From Actinostola sp. cb2023 (taxonomy: Eukaryota > Cnidaria > Anthozoa > Actiniaria > Actinostolidae): DNA of 64,000 nucleotides. Below, piece after piece: positions 12,413 to 25,000 of this stretch (its first letter is position 1; each line of letters starts with the position of its first letter). The position numbers and the translations under genes are program-made. Under the pieces are notes generated by a model that ran no database searches, had not been told where the DNA came from, and worked only from the letters and a program-made list of their open reading frames with translations. Where the stretch lies: positions 199,001-263,000 of the forward strand of contig JAUJYZ010000214.1 of NCBI GenBank assembly GCA_033675265.1, given 5' to 3'.

Positions 12413-13409
12413 CCCTTTGACACCCAGAGATTTTTGAGTTTTTTAGCGATTTTCTGGACCTAACACGTCATAGGAAATTTCGATTCCATATAAGGGGTTT
12501 CCATGGAAATCTTGACAGTTCTGAAAGCCCACGGGCTCAGGTTCTGACGTAATCTTTCTCTTTTGGTGAATCTCCTCGAGGAACGGCATCTCGTAGCTAC
12601 TAGGAGCGGTCAATTTTGCATTTTTAGAGTGTTTATAGCCATTATTCACCACAGAAGCCCCCAGGACAGCATCATTAAGCTTGACTGGTGTGGTAGAGAC
12701 CGTTCTCCTGGAAGAACTCAGGAGTTTAGATACGAATTCACGAACAGATTTCGACTTTGCCGTTTGGAAATTCAAAATGGCGGACTCAATTGTGAAATCG
12801 TCTCTCTGGTCTTTCTGTGGTGGATTCCAGGACCTACTACAAAGGCATTTTTGGCGACTTTGGACTTGTAAAGAATGCAACCGGTGCAATATTTTGCCTG
12901 TAGGACCGAGTGGCTCGACACTCGATTTTCGGGGGAGATCTATGCCGAAATTCCCGGCTGTTTCCCGGCATCCTTTTCGGGCGTGCAGAAGGAAAACACG
13001 TGTTAGCGAAAGTGGGCCTAAGGAAATGGCTATTGTTCGGCGAGTTAAGGAAAAGAGAGGGCAAAATTCACGACTATATCAAGAAGAGAGATGGAAGTTT
13101 GCTGAGAAAGTGGCGTTTTGTTTCGCAAGGATGTATTTTGGAAGAAAATCCAAGTCAAATGTCGTTCATTTTCGAGGTGTAAAATTGCGTCAAAAACACG
13201 CATTTTTGATTTTTATGGCAAACAAATTGAACTAATGCCCAGAAATCGGACCTGTAAGTCAGTTTACTTGAGGTTAAAATATGAAGAGTTATCTAGTTGT
13301 CACTAATAACTGGCCATGAGATCGATGTTACGAAAATTCAGAAAGTTAGAATTTTTCAAAGCAGTATCGATTTTTACGGGCGGTTTCGGGCGCCGTGGGA
13401 GTCAAAGGG
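12413..13409. mobile_element. piggyBac-like non-autonomous element flanked by TTAA
   Basis: TTAA at 12409-12412 and 13410-13413 flank a 997-bp element with inverted ends CCCTTTGAC and GTCAAAGGG. TTAA target sites with CCCTTTG-type ends are typical of the piggyBac superfamily. Open stretches inside (for example 12681-13235 plus strand) do not resemble a transposase to me. The right end is 17 bases from the family A MITE at 13427. Confidence 0.8.
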
Positions 13410-13426
13410 TTAACCTTATCTATTTA

Positions 13427-14394
13427 CAGTGCGACTACACTTACCAAGGCCACCCAAGCAAATTTTCATACAAATTATCCAATCACAATTGAGTATTTAA
13501 ACAATAGAATCTGCACAAATTGTCAAATTTTCGCTTTAAGGTACCAGGGGACCTTCGTGACAATGTTCACTGAAAGCCGCGTAGCGCGCTAACCACTCGT
13601 CCAACATGTATAAAAGTATACATTTTCTTAAAGCTGAATAAATGCAGATTCTAAATATGCTGGAGATGATTTCCTATTTTGTAAATATGTTTTGTTATTG
13701 CACATTTTAGAAAATTCGACCGGCCTTGTTCAAACAGAATTTTGCACGCGGGTATTCAATCGATTTCTAAACGGAAAGTGCCATTGTAATGAGTAAACTT
13801 TGTTCTAAAAAACCCGTGTCTCCGATTTTTGATACGTTGCCTCGTTTAAAAGTTATTTGATGATTTATGTGTAAATCGCTTAAAAACACATTAATGAACT
13901 TTGACAGCAAATATCTCCTCAACAAAAGCGTTTATCGGAAATCGGAGACACGGTTTTTTAAAACAACGTGTGCTCATTACAATGGCAATTTCCGTTTAAA
14001 AATCGATTGAATTCCCGCGTGCAAAATTCTCTTTGAACAAGGCTTGTCGAATTTTCTAAATTGTGCAATAACAAAAAATATTTACAAAATAGGAAATAAT
14101 CTCCAGCATATTTAGAATCTGCATTTATTCAGCTTTAAGAAAATGTATACTTTTATACATGTTGGACGAGTGGTTAGTGCGCTACGCGGCTTTCAGTGAA
14201 CAGTTTCACGAAGGTCCCCTGGTACCTTAAAAGCATATATTTTACTTTATATGTGTATGTATATGATCAAGAGTGAACAAGAAACAGTTTAAAATGTAGA
14301 ATTCGACATCATTCTGTTATTCAGCGTCACAAATGTGATTAGAAAATTTGATTCAAAATTTGTTTGGGTGGCCTTGGTTGGTGTAGTTGCACTG
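13427..14394 (+). mobile_element. TA-flanked MITE, family A copy 3, interrupted
   Basis: The two ends match copy 1 (CAGTGCGACTACAC on the left, its complement on the right, TA outside). The element is split at a TTAA by the 687-bp insertion 13540-14226. Removing the insertion and one TTAA restores a length close to 277 bp. Confidence 0.9.
13540..14226. mobile_element. 687-bp foldback element inserted at TTAA
   Basis: The element is flanked by TTAA (13536-13539 and 14227-14230). Its ends GGTACCAGGGGACCTTC and GAAGGTCCCCTGGTACC are exact inverted copies, and the inverted similarity continues nearly to the centre (arms of about 310 bases). The whole element would form a giant hairpin. The target site is read directly from the uninterrupted copy 1. 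It is non-coding; the TTAA preference suggests mobilisation by a piggyBac-type transposase. Confidence 0.9.
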
Positions 14395-15064
14395 TAAAAT
14401 TGACATCATTTAACATCTGCATTAAAACAACAATTTTATATTTCTCTAATCCTTTTCATAATAATATTATTACTTACATTAAATATTTAAAACTAGTTTC
14501 ACTCACTTTGGTGCTGAATACGTACTGCATTCCTGCAGTTTTAACAAGAATTCCCCCTAAAATATAGGTTCATATTTTAAAATATCATACATTATCTGTA
14601 CCTTTTTACAATTCACGTTTTACTGTACAAGACAGTGCATTACACTGTACATTTATTTTTTGAAATTGAAGTATAGTGTTTATAAAACAAGCAGCCTGTG
14701 CTGGGATTTATAGCTAATAGAAATTAATATTTAATGCGTCTGGAAACTGGTCCAGGCTAGGACTGATCCACTGAAACCAAAAATATAAATGAAATAAACG
14801 AAAGGCACCTGCTGAAAGGTGTTATAGTAACCACTCTCTAATCATAAGCCTTGGTGCTAGAATTTAAATAGTTCCGCATGCATGTTTATAAAATAATAAT
14901 AATAATTTATATTGCACATTTTAACATTGGAATATGATCAAATGCGCATAAGCATTTGTACATGTTATATATATATGTACATTATTCTATTCTACTATTA
15001 ATCTGAATGCATCTACATATTAAATAATTATACATAATTACTTTCCAGTTAAAAACAATATTCA
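14395..15064. other. Region beyond the 3' end of the SLC17 gene
   Basis: AT-rich DNA without visible genes. An AATAAA on the minus strand at 14657-14652 is one candidate for the 3' end of the SLC17 transcript, which would then include the whole 25-bp minisatellite in its 3' UTR. This is uncertain. Confidence 0.35.
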
Positions 15065-16014
15065 GCATCATGTACTATCTAATTATATAACATCATGTAC
15101 TATCTAATTATATAACATCATGTACTATCTAATTATATAACATCATGTACTATCTAATTATATAACATCATGTACTATCTAATTATATAACATCATGTAC
15201 TATCTAATTATATAACAGCATCATGTACTATCTAATTATATAACAGCATCATGTACTATCTAATTATATAACATCATGTACTATCTAATTATATAACATG
15301 TACTATCTAATTATACATGTACTATCTAATTATATAACATCATGTACTATCTAATTATATAACATCATGTACTATCTAATTATATAACAGCATCATGTAC
15401 TATCTAATTATATAACAGCATCATGTACTATCTAATTATATAACATCATGTACTATCTAATTATATAACATCATGTACTATCTAATTATACATGTACTAT
15501 CTAATTATATAACATCATGTACTATCTAATTATACATGTACTATCTAATTATATAACATCATGTACTATCTAATTATATAACAGCATCATGTACTATCTA
15601 ATTATATAACATCATGTACTATCTAATTATATAACATCATGTACTATCTAATTATATAACAGCATCATGTACTATCTAATTATATAACATCATGTACTAT
15701 CTAATTATATAACATCATGTACTATCTAATTATATAACATCATGTACTATCTAATTATACATGTACTATCTAATTATATAACATCATGTACTATCTAATT
15801 ATATAACAGCATCATGTACTATCTAATTATATAACATCATGTACTATCTAATTATATAACATCATGTACTATCTAATTATATAACAGCATCATGTACTAT
15901 CTAATTATATAACATCATGTACTATCTAATTATATAACATCATGTACTATCTAATTATATAACATCATGTACTATCTAATTATATAACATCATGTACTAT
16001 CTAATTATATAACA
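15065..16014. repeat. 25-bp minisatellite abutting the SLC17 stop codon
   Basis: Roughly 38 units of ATCATGTACTATCTAATTATATAAC and its 28-base (extra CAG) and 17-base variants. The right end of the array overlaps the last codons of the SLC17 gene: the minus-strand stop TAA (16007-16005) lies within the first repeat unit. Repeat order is mixed, so it expanded in several rounds. Confidence 0.95.
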
Positions 16015-19000
16015 GCAGAAGAAGTACTTTGAGTACTGCTACCAAACTGTCTTTGTGTTTCTAAATGAGCAGATGGTGAGGCAAACACTTCTTTCCTGCC
16101 CATCACATCATTAACAATCTTTTCTTCTTCCTCTTCATCATCAGTTAGTGTGTTATTCCACGGTTGTTGTTTTGCACTTCCTGATATCAAAAACACCAGT
16201 ACTCCACAGACGTATATCCCACACGTAATGTAGAAGACCTTTTTCCATTGTGCTCTTGTAGGCTAAAATGTGAGATTAGAAAAGTAGATACAAAGTGGGA
16301 GTGGTTGTCTGCCACATATAAGACATCTACTTACAGCATGTTGGACAGTCTGAACAAGACTATACTAGTCGTTACAAATGTTTTCGTAATAGACACAATA
16401 TGAGTGGCCGATCTGTATGGGATTTACAAACTCGAGCCATAGGCGAGATTTTGTAAATCCCATACAGATCGGACGCAAATATTGTATCTTACTAAATAAT
16501 ATCGAATCCAACGATGTATAAATGGATGTTTTACTGAAGGAATGGTCAACGCTTCAGCTGTGCGTCCATCGAGTTATGGATGCACGCGGGAGGCTGCTAA
16601 GCACGAGAGAAGCGTTGACCATTCCTTTTATAACATAGTTACTGCAAATTCAAATGAAACAATTTTATTTTCCAATTGATTTCAGAGCGCGCGCTATGGC
16701 GATGACGTGAGCGTGCGTCCACTGAGTTATGGATGCACGCTCGTGCACGCTAATTAGCCAATCAGAGAGCGCGTTATATCAATGCTATGTTATAATATAA
16801 TTTGGATGATAGGAAGCAGTTTGGCCGAGAAAATCCAAGTTAAAGCTGAATGCAAATGAGGACGATTCTGTATCCGATTTACAGATGTCTGCTACGCTTA
16901 TGATTTCTATTGTATTTCCCTCATTAATTATTCATGAATTCAATAACATCATTTATCAAGGTCCAATGTATCACATTTGATTGACTTACTCGAGGAAACA
17001 TCCAATAAGCTGTATATATTACATAACACATCAATAGTTATCAGTGAGTTATCAATAGCTATCAGTACACTGACCCAACCCCTACCACCTAACCCCCACC
17101 CCTACCCCCTAACCCCACCCCCTAACCCCCCCCCCCCCCCCCCCTTCAAGTTGACTACAGTGCAGTACTGTAATGCACATTCAACAGAACATTCAACATC
17201 ATTCTAAATTTAAAGTGTTTTTGTAGGTTGGAATCATTATCAAGTAGATTTTTGTTTCATCCACCAGAGATTTTTAATGATGATGACCTAGCTTTCGGAC
17301 ACATTGTCCATCTTTAGGGTCTGAATGGTTTAGAATCACGGCATAAAAATGTATTGCATTGCAAGCGCTATCTTTTCTGTGGATGGACAATGTGTCTGAA
17401 AGCTAGGTCATCATTATTAAAAACCTCTGGTCGATGAAACGAAATTCTACTTGATCATTCTAAATGTTTGCATTGGTTGAACTTGCACCACTCTCATGCC
17501 CGCTCCCCCACCCCCTACATTCCCCCTCCCCCCCCAATTTATTTTTCAAATCTATTTATATAATAAGTTTACCAGAGCACCCATTGATATCAGCATTTGA
17601 TGAAGGGTTTACCCTGGCTAAAGATTATTATATTATTATTATTATTATTAATTTATGTTACATGTACGTGCTTGATTGCAGAAACGTTGTAGTATACATT
17701 TATACAAATATCTAATGAGATGCAAAATGTTAGACATGCTAAAATACACACAAAATAGTGCTGAAAATCATTGTTGTCCTTGCTGGATGCAATACTAACC
17801 TAACATTGATATTAGAAAAAAATAAGTGATGTTTCACACTTTGCATCTCATTAGATATCTTACATCTGATTAGATATTTGTATAAATGTATACCACAACG
17901 TTTCTGCAAATGAGTGTATATAAACAATATAATATTTAATAATAATAACACTTAATAATAAACATCGTACAAACAACAGAAAATTATGTCTTACATTGTG
18001 ATTGGTCAATTGTCCAACAACTAATGGTGTTAAAATCCCAGGAATATTAGTCCCTAAGTTAATAACAGCCATAACAACGCCAGAAAATCTTGGTGCCAGA
18101 TCAAGAGCCAACGTACTTCCTGCTGGAGCATAAATACCAAGTGCTCCACAGGACAGTGTAAGTAGAAGGACAGAATAGAAGGTTTGTTTGCATCTTAGAA
18201 AACCTACTGGCATGAGTAAACATGCACTTAGGAGAATACCTGAAATGGAGTAAAGGAACAATTAGGGTTAAATGACCAATTAGAAATCATCATAACAGGG
18301 AGCTGGATAGTCCCAGGAAATAACTCTCTCTCTGGCTTAGCAAGGATGCTGCCTTAGAAAAAGAGAGAGAGAGCACTGGTCCAGCTCTTTTAAATATTAT
18401 TAGAGTGAATGAGTGAGTGAGTAAGTGAGTGAGTAAGTGAGTGAGTGAGTGAATGAGTGAGTGAATGAATGAGTGAGTGAATGAGTGAGTGAGTGAGTAA
18501 GTGAGTGAGTGAATGAGTGAGTAAGTGAGTAAGTGAGTGAGTGAGTGAGTAAGTGAGTGAGTAAGTGAGTGAGTGAGTGAGTAAGTGAGTGAGTAAGTGA
18601 GTGAGTAAGTAATTAGTGAGTGAGTAAGTAATTAGTGAGTGAGTGAGTAAGTAATTAGTGAGTGAGTAAGTAAGTAATTAGTGAGTGAGTGGTGAGTGAA
18701 TGAGTGAGTAAGCGAGTGAGTAAGTGAGTGAGTAAGTGGGTAAGTAAGTGAGTAATTAGTGAGTGAGCGAGCGAGTAAGTGAGTAAGTAATTAGTGAGTG
18801 AGTGAGTAAGTGAGTGAATGAGTAAGTAAGTAAGTGAGTAAGTAATTAGTGAGTGAGTAAGTGAGTGAATGAGTAAGTAAGTGAGTAAGTAATTAGTAAT
18901 TAGTGAGTGAGTGGTGAGTGAGTAAGCGAGTAAGTGAGTGAGTAAGTGGGTAAGTAAGTGAGTAAGTAATTAGTGAGTGAGCGAGCGAGTAAGTGAGTAA

Positions 19001-22000
19001 GTAATTAGTGAGTGAGTGAGTGAATAAGTGATTAAGTAATTAGTGAGTGAGTGAGTAAGTGAGTGAATGAGTAAGTAAGTAAGTGAGTAAGTAATTAGTG
19101 AGTGAATAAGTGAGTGAATGAGTAAGTAAGTGAGTAAGTAATTAGTGAGTAAGTGAATGAGTGAGTAAGCGAGTGAGTAAGTGAGTGAGTAAGTGGGTAA
19201 GTAAGTGAGTAAGTAATTAGTGAGTGAGCGAGCGAGTAAGTGAGTAAGTAATTAGTGAATGAGTGAGTAAGTGAGTAAGTAATTAGTGAGTGAGTGAGTA
19301 AGTAAGTGAATGAGTAAGTAAGTAAGTGAGTAAGTAATTAGTGAGTGAGTAAGTGAGTGAATGAGTAAGTAGAGTGCAATTTAGAAAAGCTTGAAAACTA
19401 AATAACTAATTAGTACTAAATAGCACTAATGAAACAATAGAAAACAATAGAAATAGCACTATTTAGTACTATTTAAAGTTAGTACTATTTCACGCTTTTC
19501 TAAATAGCACTCTAAGTGAGTAAGTAATTAGTAATTAGTGAGTGAGTGGTGAGTGAATGAGTGAGTAAGCGAGTGAGTAAGTGAGTGAGTAAGTGGGTAA
19601 GTAAGCGAGTAAGTAATTAGTGAGTGAGCGAGCGAGCGAGTAAGTGAGTAAGTAATTAGTGAGTGAGTGAGTAAGTGAGTGAATGAGTAAGTAAGTAAGT
19701 GAGTAAGTAATTAGTGAGTGAATAAGCGAGTGAATGAGTAAGTGAGTAAGTAATTAGTGAGTGAGTGAATGAGTGAGTAAGCGAGTGAGTAAGTGAGTGA
19801 GTAAGTGGGTAAGTAAGTGAGTAAGTAATTAGTGAGTGAGCGAGCGAGTAAGTGAGTAAGTAATTAGTGAGTGAGTGAGTAAGTGAGTAAGTAATTAGTG
19901 AGTGAGTAAGTGAGTAAGTAAGTAATTAGTGAGTGAGTGAATAAGTGAGTGAATGAGTAAGTAAGTAAGTGAGTAAGTAATTAGTGAGTGAGTGAATAAG
20001 TGAGTGAATGAGTAAGTAAGTAAGTGAGTAAGTAATTAGTGAGTGAGTGAGTAAGTGATTAAGTAATTAGTGAGTGAGTGAATGAGTGAGTAAGCGAGTG
20101 AGTAAGTGAGTGAGTAAGTAAGTGAGTAAGTAATTAGTGAGTGAGCGAGTAAGTGAGTAAGTAATTAGTGAATGAGTGAGTAAGTAATTAGTGAGTGAGT
20201 GAGTAAGTAAGTGAATGAGTGAGTGAGTAAGTGATTAAGTAATTAGTGAGTGAGTGAATGAGTGAGTAAGCGAGTGAGTAAGTGAGTGAGTAAGTAAGTG
20301 AGTAAGTAATTAGTGAGTGAGCGAGTAAGTGAGTAAGTAATTAGTGAGTGAGTGAGTAAGTAAGTGAATGAGTAAGTAAGTAAGTGAGTAAGTAATTAGT
20401 GAGTGAGTGAGTGAATGAGTAAGTAAGTGAGTAAGTAATTAGTAATTAGTGAGTGAGTGGTGAGTGAATGAGTGAGTAAGCGAGTAAGTGAGTGAGTAAG
20501 TGGGTAAGTAAGTGAGTAAGTAATTAGTGAGTGAGTGAGTGAGCTAGTAAGTGAGTAAGTAATTAGTGAGTGAGTGAGTAAGTGAGTGAATGAGTAAGTA
20601 AGTAAGTGAGTAAGTAATTAGTGAGTGAGTGAGTAAGTGAGTGAATGAGTAAGTAAGTGAGTAAGTAATTAGTAATTAGTGAGTGAGTGGTGAGTGAATG
20701 AGTGAGTAAGCGAGTGAGTAAGTGAGTAAGTGGGTAAGTAAGTGAGTAAGTAATTAGTGAGTGAGCGAGTGAGTAAGTGAGTAAGTAATTAGTGAGTGAG
20801 TGAGTAAGTGAGTGAATGAGTAAGTAAGTTAGTGAGTAAGTAATTAGTGAGTGAATAAGTGAGTGAATGAGTAAGTAAGTGAGTAAGTAATTAGTGAGTG
20901 AGTGAATGAGTGAGTAAGCGAGTGAGTAAGTGAGTGAGTAAGTGGGTAAGTAAGTGAGTAAGTAATTAGTGAGTGAGCGAGCGAGCGAGTAAGTAAGTAA
21001 GTAATTAGTGAGTGAGTGGTGAGTGAATGAGTGAGTAAGCGAGTGAGTAAGTGAGTGAGTAAGTGGGTAAGTAAGTGAGTAATTAGTGAGTGAGCGAGCG
21101 AGTAAGTGAGTAAGTAATTAGTGAGTGAGTGAGTAAGTGAGTGAATGAGTAAGTAAGTAAGTGAGTAAGTAATTAGTGAGTGAGTAAGTGAGTGAATGAG
21201 TAAGTAAGTGAGTAAGTAATTAGTAATTAGTGAGTGAGTGGTGAGTGAGTAAGCGAGTAAGTGAGTGAGTAAGTGGGTAAGTAAGTGAGTAAGTAATTAG
21301 TGAGTGAGCGAGCGAGTAAGTGAGTAAGTAATTAGTGAGTGAGTGAGTGAATAAGTGATTAAGTAATTAGTGAGTGAGTGAGTAAGTGAGTGAATGAGTA
21401 AGTAAGTAAGTGAGTAAGTAATTAGTGAGTGAATAAGTGAGTGAATGAGTAAGTAAGTGAGTAAGTAATTAGTGAGTAAGTGAATGAGTGAGTAAGCGAG
21501 TGAGTAAGTGAGTGAGTAAGTGGGTAAGTAAGTGAGTAAGTAATTAGTGAATGAGTGAGTAAGTGAGTAAGTAATTAGTGAGTGAGTGAGTAAGTAAGTA
21601 ATTAGTGAGTGAGTGAATAAGTGAGTGAATGAGTAAGTAAGTAAGTGAGTAAGTAATTAGTGAGTGAGTGAATAAGTGAGTGAATGAGTAAGTAAGTGAG
21701 TAAGTAATTAGTGAGTGAGTGAGTAAGTGATTAAGTAATTAGTGAGTGAGTGAATAAGTGAGTGAATGAGTAAGTAAGTAAGTGAGTAAGTAATTAGTGA
21801 GTGAGTGAATAAGTGAGTGAATGAGTAAGTAAGTAAGTGAGTAAGTAATTAGTGAGTGAGTGAGTAAGTGATTAAGTAATTAGTGAGTGAGTGAGTAAGT
21901 GAGTAAGTAAGTAATTAGTGAGTGAGTGAATAAGTGAGTGAATGAGTAAGTAAGTGAGTAAGTAATTAGTGAGTGAGTGAATGAGTGAGTGAGTAAGCGA

Positions 22001-25000
22001 GTGAGTAAGTGAGTGAGTAAGTGGGTAAGTAAGTGAGTAAGTAATTAGTGAGTGAGCGAGCGAGTAAGTGAGTAAGTAATTAGTGAATGAGTGAGTGAGT
22101 AAGTGAGTGAGTAAGTAAGTGAGTAAGCGAGTAAGTGAGTGAGTGAGTGAGTGAGTGAGTGAGTGAGAGAGAGTGGCTCCTTTGTCGTGTACCGGCACAG
22201 TTGATGCAATTCAATAGAAGCAACATGAAAAGACTACAAGTTATTCAAATAGAACGAATCTCACAAAGAATACAATAGGTTTGCTATTGAATTACGTCAA
22301 CTGTGCCGGTACACAAAGTAAGAGAGAGCTAACTGCTAAGTATAAATGCCATTCTGACATGGTTTTACCTGTAGAAGCAAACATCTTTCTCACACATGTA
22401 GTAGACCATCCAAACCGTCTTTGAAGCCAGTCAGAGAAGTTAGCAGAAATATTCTTAGCTATCAATGAAGCTATGAATGGCAGGGCAGTCAATGCTCCAT
22501 TCTACATTGGAAGATTGTAACACATATGAAAAACTGAATGAATAATAAAAGACTGACTAAAACCTGTCAATAAGGATGTACCTCTTTGATATCAAAGTCC
22601 AAAACTTCCTTGAAAAATGAAGGCAGACAAGTAAGGAAGACATACCATCCCCATCCATATGAGAATGAAGTAATAAACATGGACCAAACAGGTACTGATG
22701 TCAATATGGACTTCCATGGAGTTGGCAATTTCTAAATAATCCAAAAAGAAATATAAGTTAAACAGAAAGCTTACATGCATACATGTCTAGTATGTATCAT
22801 GGATAATAACTGGCTGAGCTGGCCAAGGTGGGTCTTAATCAGAGCATGCTGGAAGAAGACTGCCTCTAGAACTGTCACTTGAAGGAAGAGCAGATTATCA
22901 TAGTTTAATAATAGCTTTATTTACCTTGGCTGTTTTATCTTGTGAATTTCCTATTCCTGAAATGATGTGTTGTTTTTCCCATTGTGATATTCTTGGGTGC
23001 AATGCTGGACTTTCATGGATTAGAGCCATCCAAGCAATAAACCAGAACACACCTAGTGCACCTGTATGTTAGATAATCATTAATCTATCATTAATCTATC
23101 ATTAATCATTAATCATTAATCATTAATCTATCATTAATCATTAATCTATCATTAATCATTAATCTATCATTAATCATTAATCTATCATTAATCTATCATT
23201 AATCATTAATCTATCATTAATCATTAATCTATCATTAATCTATCATTAATCTATCATTAATCATTAATCTATCATTAATCATTAATCTATCATTAATCTA
23301 TCATTAATCATTAATCTATCATTAATCATTAATCTATCATTAATCATTAATCTATCATTAATCATTAATCTATCATTAATCATTAATCTATCATTAATCA
23401 TTAATCTATCATTAATCTATCATTAATCATTAATCTATCATTAATCATTAATCTATCATTAATCTATCATTAATCATTAATCTATCATTAATCATTAATC
23501 TATCATTAATCATTAATCTATCATTAATCTATCATTAATCATTTATATCTATCATAATATTCTATCATTAAGCATTAATCTATCATTAATCATTAATCTA
23601 TCATTAATCATTAATCTATCATTAATCTATCATTAATCTATCATTAATCATTAATCTATCATTAATCATTAATCTATCATTAATCTATCATTAATCATTA
23701 ATCTATCATTAATCATTAATCTATCATTAATCATTAATCTATCATTAATCATCAATCTATCATTAATCATTAATCTATCATTAATCTATCATTAATCATT
23801 AATCTATCATTAATCATTGATCTATCATTAATCATTAATCTATCATTAATCATTAATCTATCATTAATCATTGATCTATCATTAATCATTGATCTATCAT
23901 TAATCATTAATCTATCATTAATCATTAATCTATCATTAATCTATCATTAATCATCTATAATCTATCATTAATCATTAATCTATCATTAATCTATCATTAA
24001 TCTATCATTAATCATTAATCTATCATTAATCATTAATCTATCATTAATCATTGATCTATCATTAATCATTGATCTATCATTAATCATTGATCTATCATTA
24101 ATCATTGATCTATCATTAATCATTGATCTATCATTAATCATTGATCTATCATTAATCATTAATCTATCATTAATCATTAATCTATCATTAATCATTAATC
24201 TATCATTAATCATTAATCTATCATTAATCATTAATCTATCATTAATCATTAATCTATCATTAATCATTAATCTATCATTAATCATTAATCTATCATTAAT
24301 CATTAATCTATCATTAATCTATCATTAATCTATCATTAATCAATCATTAATCATTAATCTATCATTAATCTATCATTAATCATTAAATCTATCATTAATC
24401 ATTGATCTATCATTAATCATTAATCTATCATTAATCATTAATCTATCATTAATCATTGATCTATCATTAATCATTGATCTATCATTAATCATTAATCTAT
24501 CATTAATCATTAATCTATCATTAATCATTAATCTATCATTAATCATTAATCTATCATTAATCATTAATCTATCATTAATCATTAATCTATCATTAATCTA
24601 TCATTAATCTATCATTAAGCATTAATCTATCATTAAGCATTTATCTATCATTAATCATTGATCTATCATTAATCATTGATCTATCATTAATCATTTACAC
24701 CATCTATCATTGATCATTAATCTATCATTGATCATTTAACTATCATTAATCATTTATCTATCATTAATCATTTATCTATCATTAATCATTATTTTATCTA
24801 TCATTGATCATTTATCTATCATTGATCATTTATCTATCATTAATCATTTATCTATCATTAATCATTAATCTATCATTAATCATTTATCTATCATTGATCA
24901 TTTATCTATCATTGATCATTTATCTATCATTAATCATTTAACTATCATTAATCATTTAACTATCATTAATCATTGATCTATCATTGATCATTTATCTATC

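Noticed and set aside
12681..13235. 184-codon plus-strand frame inside the piggyBac-like element
   Set aside because: No transposase motif (no DDE/DDD context or Cys-rich tail recognised) and overlapping frames on the other strand; kept only as part of the element.
17236..17458. Hammerhead ribozyme in the foldback element
   Set aside because: The stem and GAAA are present, but the CTGATGA core is replaced by CTAAAGA or TGTGGA, so activity is not plausible.
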